Shown here piece after piece: positions 7,037 through 13,155 of a stretch of 33,505 bases of DNA; within the stretch, counting starts at the first letter, position 1; each line of letters starts with the position of its first letter. Position numbers and translations under genes: made by a program. The DNA is taken from NCBI RefSeq assembly GCF_001571225.1, contig NZ_BCTJ01000038.1, forward strand, positions 1 through 33,505. The letters are read 5' to 3'. Source of the stretch: Hydrogenophaga palleronii NBRC 102513 (GTDB taxonomy: Bacteria; Pseudomonadota; Gammaproteobacteria; Burkholderiales; Burkholderiaceae_C). The notes beneath the pieces were generated by a model. It was given only the letters and a program-made list of their open reading frames with translations. It had not been told where the DNA came from and searched no databases.

Positions 7037-8092
7037 TGCGACGCCAAAAGGCGCTGGCGCTGGCGGGCTCTCGGGTGCCGGGGCGGCGGCCTTGGCCACC
7101 GGTGGCATCACCTGCGGCGGCAGGCCCATGCCGCGTTGCTGCATCACGGCGCGCAGGCGGTCGGGGTAGTCGGTGATGAGACCGTCCACGCCCCAGTCGA
7201 TCAGGCGCGCCATGTCTTGCGGCTCGTTCACCGTCCAGGGGATCACGCGCAGTTCGAGTGCGCGGGCGCGCTGCAGCACGTGCTGGTCGAGGTCGTTGAA
7301 GTTGGGCGACCAGATCTTGCCGCCGGCCGCGGCGACGAGTGCGGGAACGTCTTCGAAGTCGCCCGGCCGCAGGCCGGCGGTCCAGTCGTTGCCGCGCAAG
7401 GTGGACTTGGCCGACAGGTAGGACAGCGGCATGCCCGGCGAGAGTTCGCGCGCCACTTTCTGGATGCGCCAGTCAAAGCTCTGCAGCGTGACGCGCGAGG
7501 CCATGCCCTTGGCCTTGATCACGTCCAGCACGGCGCGCACGAAGGTCTCCGGGTTGGGCGACTCGTCGGGCTTGTGCGGGTTGATTTTCAGTTCGATGTT
7601 GAAGCGCACATGGCGCGCGCCCAGCTGATGCACGCGGTCGAACAGCGAGGCCAGCGTGGGGATGTGCTGGCCGTCCTGCGACACCTGCTCGGCGAAGTCG
7701 CGCGCGTAGCGGGACGAGGGGTTGATGCGACCCACGTCCCAGGCGCCGATCTCGGCCAGCGTGAGCTGGTGGAAGGGCTTGCCGCGCGCCTGCAGCCAGC
7801 GGCCGGCGGCGTCGCGTGTGATGTCGGGGTTGGGCGTGGTGTCGTGCGTGATCACCGGCACGCCGTCGGCGCTGAGCACCACGTCGAGCTCCAGCGTGGT
7901 GACGCCGATGGCCAGCGCGCGCTCGAACGCGCCCAGGGTGTTTTCGGGCGCCAGGCCACGCGCGCCGCGGTGGCCCTGCGCGTCGAAGGCCAGTGCGGCG
8001 CCCGTGCACCACAAAGAGAGCCCGAGGGCGGTGGTGCAGCTCCAGCGAATCCAGGTCAGGCGTTGCACGCCGGGGGTACTTGGTCGGGTCAT
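7022..8092 (-). CDS. Exported glycerophosphodiester phosphodiesterase
   Basis: A 356-aa GDPD-family enzyme that splits glycerophosphodiesters (deacylated phospholipid head groups) into glycerol-3-phosphate and an alcohol. A hydrophobic export signal (about residues 17-36) precedes the TIM barrel. Catalytic features are visible: H41-R-G with E50-N-T, the metal-site pair E68/D70 in TLELDVVLSADG, the second catalytic H83, and a NIELK strand. The length and periplasmic location match GlpQ-type proteins. The C-terminus carries a Pro/Ala-rich tail of about 30 residues. The start at 8092 gives a complete signal peptide; the frame stays open upstream over the promoter of the divergent acyl-CoA ligase gene. 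No phosphate-starvation (Pho) box was recognised. Confidence 0.88.
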   Translation of the reverse strand: MTRPSTPGVQRLTWIRWSCTTALGLSLWCTGAALAFDAQGHRGARGLAPENTLGAFERALAIGVTTLELDVVLSADGVPVITHDTTPNPDITRDAAGRWLQARGKPFHQLTLAEIGAWDVGRINPSSRYARDFAEQVSQDGQHIPTLASLFDRVHQLGARHVRFNIELKINPHKPDESPNPETFVRAVLDVIKAKGMASRVTLQSFDWRIQKVARELSPGMPLSYLSAKSTLRGNDWTAGLRPGDFEDVPALVAAAGGKIWSPNFNDLDQHVLQRARALELRVIPWTVNEPQDMARLIDWGVDGLITDYPDRLRAVMQQRGMGLPPQVMPPVAKAAAPAPESPPAPAPFGVAPELP

Positions 8093-8216
8093 GGGTGCAG
8101 TCTGCCAGCCGGGCGTGACCGCTGCAAGACACCATTCCCTGCCGGCATGGGGGAAAACCCTGCGGTCCCACGTGCGACAAACCGAGGCTGCCCTGTGCCG
8201 GTGCGCCCCGTATGCT

Positions 8217-8228
8217 TGTTGCACAACA
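8217..8228. promoter_or_regulatory. Short inverted repeat next to a possible -10
   Basis: TGTTG-CA-CAACA directly follows TATGCT (8211-8216), a possible -10 of the acyl-CoA ligase gene that starts at 8253. A repressor bound here would cover the transcription start. No matching -35 is obvious, and the arms are only five bases, so this is a weak candidate operator. Confidence 0.35.
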
Positions 8229-8252
8229 CCCGCAGGTCATTGGAGACAAACG

Positions 8253-10016
8253 ATGAGCAGCCAGCCCGAAGCCGGGAGCGCCCCGGCGCGCCCCGATCCC
8301 AACGCACACCACCGTTTCTGGCCTGCGCGCCTGCCGCACCGCATCACGCCGCCGGCCACCTCGCTGTGGCACAACCTGGTGGTGAGCGCGCAGCGTTACC
8401 CCGACAAGCCGGCGCTGGTGTTCTTCGACCAGGTGCTGAGCTACCGCGAGCTGCACACGCAGGCCGAACGCCTGGCCGCGCACCTGCGCGAGAACGGCGT
8501 GCAGGACGGCGACCGCGTGATCCTGCTGATGCAGAACTGCCCGCAGTGGGTGGTGGCGCACTTTGCGATCCTGCGCGCCAACGCGGTGGTGGTGCCGGTC
8601 AATCCGATGAACCGCGCCGAGGAACTCAAGCACTACATCCTGGACCCGGATGCGCGCGTGGCCATTGCCGCCGCCGACCTGGCGGGTGAACTGCTGCAGG
8701 CCAACAACTGTGTGCGCGAGGGCGACCGCCTGCGCCACCTGGTGGTGTCGCACTACAGCGATGCCATCGGGCCGGCAGCCGAGATCCCGCCGGCCTGGGC
8801 CGACTGGCTGGCCACGCGCCACGCCACACCGGCGCTGCCTGGCGGCACCGTGAGCGACTGGGCCGAGGCGCTGGCCTGCCAGAGCACGGCGCCCGCACAC
8901 AACCGCGGACCTGACGACCTGGCGGTGCTGCCCTACACCAGCGGCACCACCGGCCTGCCCAAGGGCTGCATGCACCCGCACCGAACCATCATGCACAACG
9001 CGGTGGCGGTGGGCCTGTGGACCCAGAGCACGGCCGACAACGTGGGCCTGCTGGTGGTGCCGATGTTCCACATCACCGGCATGGTGGCCGGCATGCATGC
9101 CGCCATCTACCTCGGTGCCACCATGGTGCTGATGCCGCGCTGGGACCGCGAGCTGGCGGGCCGGCTCATCTCGCACTGGCGCGTCACGCACTGGACCAAC
9201 ATACCCACCATGGTGATCGACCTGCTGGCCAGCCCGCGGTTCGACCAGTACGACCTCACCAGCCTGAAGCTGGTGGGCGGTGGTGGTGCGGCGATGCCGC
9301 AAGCGGTGGCGCAGCGCCTGCTCGATCAGTACGGCCTGCGGTATTCGGAAGGTTATGGCCTCACCGAAACCGCCGCACCCTCGCACAACAACCCGCCCGA
9401 CCACCCCAAGCAGCAGTGCCTGGGCATCCCGTTCATGGGCACGCAGGCGCGTGTGGTGGACCCGATCACGCTGGAAGAAATGCCGCAGGGCGAAGCGGGT
9501 GAAATCATCATGCACGGGCCCGAGGTGTTCGACGGTTACTGGAAACGCCCCGAGGCCACGGAAGCCGCTTTCATCCAGTTCGAGGGGCAACGTTACTTCC
9601 GCTCCGGCGACCTCGGCCGCGTTGACGAAGACGGTTACTACTTCATCACCGACCGGCTCAAACGCATGATCAACGCCAGCGGCTTCAAGGTCTGGCCGGC
9701 CGAGGTGGAGGCGCTGATGTTCAAGCACCCGGCGATTGCCGAAGCCTGCGTGATCGCCACCACCGACGCCTACCGCGGCGAGAGCGTGAAGGCGGTGGTG
9801 GTGCTGCGCGAAGCGGCGCGCGCCAGCACCAGCGAGCAGGACATTCTGGACTGGTGCCGCGAGCACATGGCGGTGTACAAGTGCCCGCGCACGGTTGCCT
9901 TCGTCACGGCCCTGCCCAAGAGCGGCAGCGGCAAGGTGATGTGGCGCCTGCTGCAGGAGCAGGAACACGAGAGCAACACCTTGGCCGACCCCGCACCGTT
10001 GACCCCCGCACAATAA
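8253..10016 (+). CDS. Acyl-CoA ligase (AMP-forming, fatty-acid type)
   Basis: A 587-aa member of the ANL adenylating superfamily, predicted to activate a carboxylic acid, probably a fatty acid, to its CoA thioester with ATP. The P-loop YTSGTTGLPKG is at residues 228-238 and the YGLTET motif at about 368-373. The hinge region with GDLGR...ITDRLKRMI follows, and the catalytic Lys of GSGK is at residue 561. The ATG at 8253 is preceded by GGAGA at a good distance; the frame is open much further upstream but that part overlaps the divergent gene. A small membrane protein begins five bases after the stop, and an AcuI-like reductase follows, so the three are probably cotranscribed. The exact acyl substrate cannot be read from the sequence. 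Confidence 0.9.
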   Translation: MSSQPEAGSAPARPDPNAHHRFWPARLPHRITPPATSLWHNLVVSAQRYPDKPALVFFDQVLSYRELHTQAERLAAHLRENGVQDGDRVILLMQNCPQWVVAHFAILRANAVVVPVNPMNRAEELKHYILDPDARVAIAAADLAGELLQANNCVREGDRLRHLVVSHYSDAIGPAAEIPPAWADWLATRHATPALPGGTVSDWAEALACQSTAPAHNRGPDDLAVLPYTSGTTGLPKGCMHPHRTIMHNAVAVGLWTQSTADNVGLLVVPMFHITGMVAGMHAAIYLGATMVLMPRWDRELAGRLISHWRVTHWTNIPTMVIDLLASPRFDQYDLTSLKLVGGGGAAMPQAVAQRLLDQYGLRYSEGYGLTETAAPSHNNPPDHPKQQCLGIPFMGTQARVVDPITLEEMPQGEAGEIIMHGPEVFDGYWKRPEATEAAFIQFEGQRYFRSGDLGRVDEDGYYFITDRLKRMINASGFKVWPAEVEALMFKHPAIAEACVIATTDAYRGESVKAVVVLREAARASTSEQDILDWCREHMAVYKCPRTVAFVTALPKSGSGKVMWRLLQEQEHESNTLADPAPLTPAQ

Positions 10017-10020
10017 GGAC

Positions 10021-10254
10021 ATGCCTTCTCTTGCAGAATCTTTCCGTCGCCTGTGGCAGCCGCGCCGCAGCCTGTTCTGGCTGATCATCGCGCTGCAGCT
10101 GCTGTCGTCCGTCATCGTGCTGTTCATGCAGGCTACCGACCCACCCATGGGGCTGCGCCTGGTGCTCAGCGTGGTGGCGCTGACCGATTCCTTGCTGGCC
10201 TGGTGGCTGACGGTGCGCCTGTGGCGCGAGTCGGCGCCGGCCACCAACCCCTAG
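10021..10254 (+). CDS. Small two-helix membrane protein
   Basis: A 77-aa protein with two predicted transmembrane segments (about residues 18-37 and 44-63) and a basic N-terminus with Arg-rich flanks. I recognise no family. It starts five bases after the acyl-CoA ligase stop, with AAGGA touching the start codon, and ends twelve bases before the reductase ATG. The tight spacing supports a real gene in this operon. It may be an accessory membrane protein for lipid or acid metabolism, but that rests on context only. Confidence 0.72.
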   Translation: MPSLAESFRRLWQPRRSLFWLIIALQLLSSVIVLFMQATDPPMGLRLVLSVVALTDSLLAWWLTVRLWRESAPATNP

Positions 10255-10266
10255 GAAAGAAGCACC

Positions 10267-11265
10267 ATGTTCAAAGCCCTTGTGATCACCAAGCCCGAAG
10301 CGGGCTACCGCTGCGACCTCACCGAACTCGACGAGGCGCAACTGCCGGCGGAGGGCGACGTGACGGTGCGCATCGACTACTCCACCGTGAACTACAAGGA
10401 CGGCCTGGCCCTGACCGGCAAGGCGCCCGTGGTGCGCAGCTTTCCCATGGTGCCCGGCATCGACTTCGCCGGCACGGTGACACACAGCGCCCACCCGAAA
10501 TGGAACACCGGCGACCGCGTGCTGCTCAACGGTTATGGCGTGGGTGAAGGCCACTGGGGCGGGCTGGCGCAGATGGCACGCGTCAAGGGCGACTGGCTGG
10601 TGGCCCTGCCCGCCGGCCTGAGCGCGCGCGATGCCATGTCACTCGGCACCGCCGGCTACACCGCCATGCTGTGCGTGCTGGCGCTGCAGCGCCACTGGGC
10701 CGCCGCCGGCACCGCACCCGGCAGCGGCGAGGTGCTGGTGACCGGCGCGGGCGGTGGCGTGGGCGGCGTGGCGATCTCGCTGCTGGCCGGCCTGGGCCAC
10801 ACGGTGGTGGCCTCCACCGGCCGGCCGCAGGAAGCCGATTACCTCAAGTCACTCGGCGCGGCCAGCGTGATCCACCGCGACGAACTCAATGCCGCCGGCA
10901 AGCCGCTGCAGAAAGAGCGCTGGATCGGTGTGGTCGATTCCGTGGGCAGCCACACGCTGGCGAATGCCTGTGCAAGCACGCGCTACGGTGGCGCCATCGC
11001 CGCCTGCGGCCTGGCCCAGGGCATGGACCTGCCGGCCAGCGTGGCGCCCTTCATCCTGCGTGGCATCACGCTGTACGGCATCGACAGCGTGATGGCCCCG
11101 ATGGCCCAGCGCGAGGCCGCCTGGAGCGCACTGGACCGCACGCTGGACCGCGCACAGCTCGCGGCCATCACGCAAGAGATCGGCCTGCAGGACGCCATCG
11201 CCGCCGGTGCCGACATCCTGGCCGGCCGCGTGCGCGGGCGCCTGGTGGTCAACGTCAACGCCTGA
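10267..11265 (+). CDS. acuI: AcuI/YhdH-family quinone-type oxidoreductase
   Basis: A 332-aa zinc-independent medium-chain dehydrogenase/reductase of the AcuI/YhdH family. Characterised members reduce acryloyl-CoA to propionyl-CoA with NADPH. Family-like segments are present: STVNYKDGLALTGKAP near the N-terminus, PGIDFAGTV, and the Rossmann motif VTGAGGGVGGVAISLLAGLG. The cysteine clusters of zinc-containing alcohol dehydrogenases are absent. AAAGAAGC precedes the ATG as a modest ribosome site. Its place behind an acyl-CoA ligase suggests a short acyl-CoA detoxification or assimilation role, such as acrylate or 3-hydroxypropionate-derived units. Family is confident; the physiological substrate is inferred. 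Confidence 0.87.
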   Translation: MFKALVITKPEAGYRCDLTELDEAQLPAEGDVTVRIDYSTVNYKDGLALTGKAPVVRSFPMVPGIDFAGTVTHSAHPKWNTGDRVLLNGYGVGEGHWGGLAQMARVKGDWLVALPAGLSARDAMSLGTAGYTAMLCVLALQRHWAAAGTAPGSGEVLVTGAGGGVGGVAISLLAGLGHTVVASTGRPQEADYLKSLGAASVIHRDELNAAGKPLQKERWIGVVDSVGSHTLANACASTRYGGAIAACGLAQGMDLPASVAPFILRGITLYGIDSVMAPMAQREAAWSALDRTLDRAQLAAITQEIGLQDAIAAGADILAGRVRGRLVVNVNA

Positions 11266-11276
11266 GGCGGGCCGAC

Positions 11277-11504
11277 ATGTCGGCACACATCGACCCGGCG
11301 GCACTGGAGCGTGTGCTGGCCTCCGGCAGCGACTCGTCCTTTCTGCGCCTGTCGCCTGCCGGGCCTGGCGCATCTTGAGCAGGGCAACGAAGGCCTGGCC
11401 GCCGAGCGTTTCAACACCGCGCTGCAGGTGGCCCCGCCAACGGCGACATGCAACTCGTGAAGGAGCTGCAGGTGCGGCTGCGGCGGCTGGCACGGCGCGA
11501 CTGA
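11277..11504 (+). pseudogene. Broken TPR-repeat protein gene
   Basis: Three frames must be joined to read this remnant. Frame one gives an intact-looking N-terminus (MSAHIDPAALERVLASGSDS) that stops at about 11380. A second frame carries a TPR-like helix pair (HLEQGNEGLAAERFNTALQV). A third frame gives the C-terminal helix (NGDMQLVKELQVRLRRLARR) and a stop at 11502. Small TPR proteins of this kind in Comamonadaceae are, from memory, around 110 residues, so one repeat seems deleted as well. The two frame changes and the missing middle argue for decay rather than one sequencing error. It begins twelve bases after the AcuI-like gene, so it was probably the last gene of that operon. Confidence 0.62.
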
Positions 11505-11511
11505 ACACGCC

Positions 11512-11907
11512 TTAGTGGATGGCGTGGCTGCGCAGGTGCAGCGCCAGCGGCGCGTCGCAAGACTGCGTGTGGCGTGAGAACCAGGCGCCCAGCTCACGCG
11601 CCATGCGGCGCACCGGCGCCAGGTCGCCAGCGCGCGCCTGCATCAGGCCTTCGCGCAGCAGGTTCAGCACCACGCGGTGCGCCATCACATGGGTGTCCGA
11701 ATGGCCGTGTGCGGTCTCGCGCATCCAGCGGTCTTCCTGGCCGAAGTGCAGGGCGGTGTGCGCAACCAGATCGGCCCAGGCCTGCGGCAGTTGCGCATCG
11801 TCCGCCGCGTGGGCGCGCGCCAGCAGGTCCATCAATTGCTGGTTCATGGTGTCCATCGAAGGGTGGTCCAGCCGCATGGCTTCGGTCCACTGAGGTGCGG
11901 TTGTCAT
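11512..11907 (-). CDS. Bacteriohemerythrin
   Basis: A 131-aa four-helix hemerythrin-domain protein binding a non-heme di-iron centre and O2. The ligand set can be placed: H15 (DHPSMD), H50 and H54 with E58 (HTALHFGQE), H73 and H77 (HVMAHR), H113 and D118 (HTQSCD). The length is that of a stand-alone hemerythrin with no fused signalling domain. The ATG at 11907 has AGGAG seven bases upstream. An FNR-like site (TTGATCCAGCGCAA) is centred about 72 bases before the start, which would suit induction at low oxygen. Such proteins are thought to store or deliver O2 or to sense it. The neighbours are unrelated and the gene stands alone. Confidence 0.88.
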   Translation of the reverse strand: MTTAPQWTEAMRLDHPSMDTMNQQLMDLLARAHAADDAQLPQAWADLVAHTALHFGQEDRWMRETAHGHSDTHVMAHRVVLNLLREGLMQARAGDLAPVRRMARELGAWFSRHTQSCDAPLALHLRSHAIH

Positions 11908-11971
11908 GGTGTGCTCCTGGTGCGCCCGGGAGGGCAGGGCGCCAGCTTCGCCGCAGTGCGTGGTGTGCGTG

Positions 11972-11985
11972 TTGATCCAGCGCAA
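11972..11985 (-). promoter_or_regulatory. FNR-like site upstream of hemerythrin
   Basis: TTGATCCAGCGCAA matches the left half of the FNR consensus perfectly and three of five bases on the right. It shares its first nine bases with the perfect box before aer. It lies 65 bases upstream of the hemerythrin ATG. Confidence 0.45.
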
Positions 11986-12037
11986 ACCGGCGAGTGGTCG
12001 ATAGCCCCGACGCGCCGTCGGCCCACCGGCCCGCCGC

Positions 12038-12043
12038 TACACT
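12038..12043 (+). promoter_or_regulatory. -10-like hexamer before the dioxygenase gene
   Basis: TACACT ends eight bases before the ATG at 12052 and the intervening GGCCGCCC holds no ribosome site. This suggests a leaderless or nearly leaderless transcript. No convincing -35 is visible. Confidence 0.42.
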
Positions 12044-12051
12044 GGCCGCCC

Positions 12052-12792
12052 ATGACCAGCGAATTCCAACCTCCTTATGTGCCGCTGCCCGATCTGCACG
12101 GTGCCCTGAAGTCCCACGGCTTTGCCCTGCTCAGCGCGCACGCGGTGGGTGAGTGGCTGGGCGCCTCGGCCGCCGACATGGCGGCCCTGCATGCGGGCTG
12201 GGACCGCCTGCCGGCCGACGCCTACCTGAAGGACGGTGGGCGTTACCGCAGCCGGCGCCACAGCTGTTTTGTGGTCAACGGCGCGCGCGTGGAGCAGTCG
12301 CCGCACCGCGCGCACTGGCAACCGCTGGAATACAACGCGCTGCACGGCGGCATGCAACGCTGGTTCGAACCGATGGAGCCTGAGGTGGTGGCACTGCCGG
12401 TGTGGAACCACCTGCTGACCAGGCTGGGCGAAGCGGCCAGCGCCCTGCGCGGCGATCAGCCTTGGTACGTGGAGGCGCACCCGTTCCGCATCGACACCAC
12501 CGACGGCATCGGCCGGCCCACGCCCGAAGGCGCACACCGCGACGGCGTGGACCTGGTGGCGGTGTTCATGGTCGGCCGCCACGCCATCAAGGGTGGAGAG
12601 AGCCGCGTGTTCGAAGCCAACGGCCCGAGCGGCCAGCGCTTCACGCTGCGCGACCCGTGGTCGCTGCTGCTGCTCGACGACGCCCGAGTGATCCACGAAA
12701 CCACCCCGATCCAGCCGGTGGATGCGGACGCGCTGGGCTGGCGGGATACGTTGGTGGTGACGTACCGCAGGGGCGGGTTTCAGGGGGATTGA
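12052..12792 (+). CDS. 2-oxoglutarate/Fe(II) dioxygenase, 2OG-Fe_Oxy_2 type
   Basis: A 246-aa protein resembling the 2OG-Fe_Oxy_2 family, which includes free amino-acid hydroxylases such as L-isoleucine 4-dioxygenase. The facial triad is visible: H162-x-D164 in AHRDGVDLVAVFMVGRH and the distal H215 in RVIHETTPI. An Arg suited to 2-oxoglutarate binding lies near the end (R239/R240 in VTYRRGG). The protein fills the expected length and has no export signal. It stands alone, between a hemerythrin and degenerate sequence, so no pathway can be inferred from neighbours. A small-molecule (amino acid) substrate is the family expectation, not something seen here. Confidence 0.8.
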   Translation: MTSEFQPPYVPLPDLHGALKSHGFALLSAHAVGEWLGASAADMAALHAGWDRLPADAYLKDGGRYRSRRHSCFVVNGARVEQSPHRAHWQPLEYNALHGGMQRWFEPMEPEVVALPVWNHLLTRLGEAASALRGDQPWYVEAHPFRIDTTDGIGRPTPEGAHRDGVDLVAVFMVGRHAIKGGESRVFEANGPSGQRFTLRDPWSLLLLDDARVIHETTPIQPVDADALGWRDTLVVTYRRGGFQGD

Positions 12793-12828
12793 AGTCGATG
12801 CCGTCGTGTTGTATGGATACGATGACTT

Positions 12829-13060
12829 ATGTCAACGAGAAGCGGCCCCAGGATGGCCATCACGTCGCCGGCGAAGACCCCGGCCGGCACCAATGGTGCC
12901 ATAGGGGCCGTGGCGGTGAACACGTCAGGCAGCAACGACGTCCTGCATCGGCCAGCCGGGCGGCCATGTCCAGCATGGCGAGGTCGCAGGCATCGGCATA
13001 GAAGACGACGCCGGGCCGTGGGCCGCTGCTGTCGGGTGTCAGTAGCCAAGCGCCGCTGGG
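12829..13060 (-). pseudogene. Dienelactone hydrolase remnant (N-terminal part, frameshifted)
   Basis: On the minus strand one frame reads LLTPDSSGPRPGVVFYADA...MAARLADAG, the style of the first beta strand and helix of dienelactone hydrolase-family proteins. A frameshift near 12940 moves the continuation (LLPDVF...APLVP..VFAGDVMAILGPLL) to another frame. The similarity then stops at about 12831, just before the dioxygenase stop codon, and no catalytic Cys/Asp/His part follows. The call is by eye from remembered family sequences. The remnant fills most of the 363-base gap between the dioxygenase and the NERD-helicase genes; the rest of the gap (about 13060-13155) shows no gene. Confidence 0.5.
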
Positions 13061-13155
13061 GCTGGCAGGCTGAGGGCGGTGGTGGGCGTGCGGGCCAGGC
13101 TATCGGCGCCGCAGACAGATCGCCGACGGTAGCTACAGACTACAGTCGGGGGTAT

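Noticed and set aside
7473..10247. 924-codon minus-strand open frame opposite the acyl-CoA ligase
   Set aside because: Covers genes with strong motifs on the other strand and has no recognisable domain of its own.
12829..13155. In-frame 109-codon N-terminal extension of the NERD-helicase gene
   Set aside because: Low-complexity Arg/Gly/Ala sequence that overlaps the DLH remnant antisense; the NERD domain starts just after ATG 13156.
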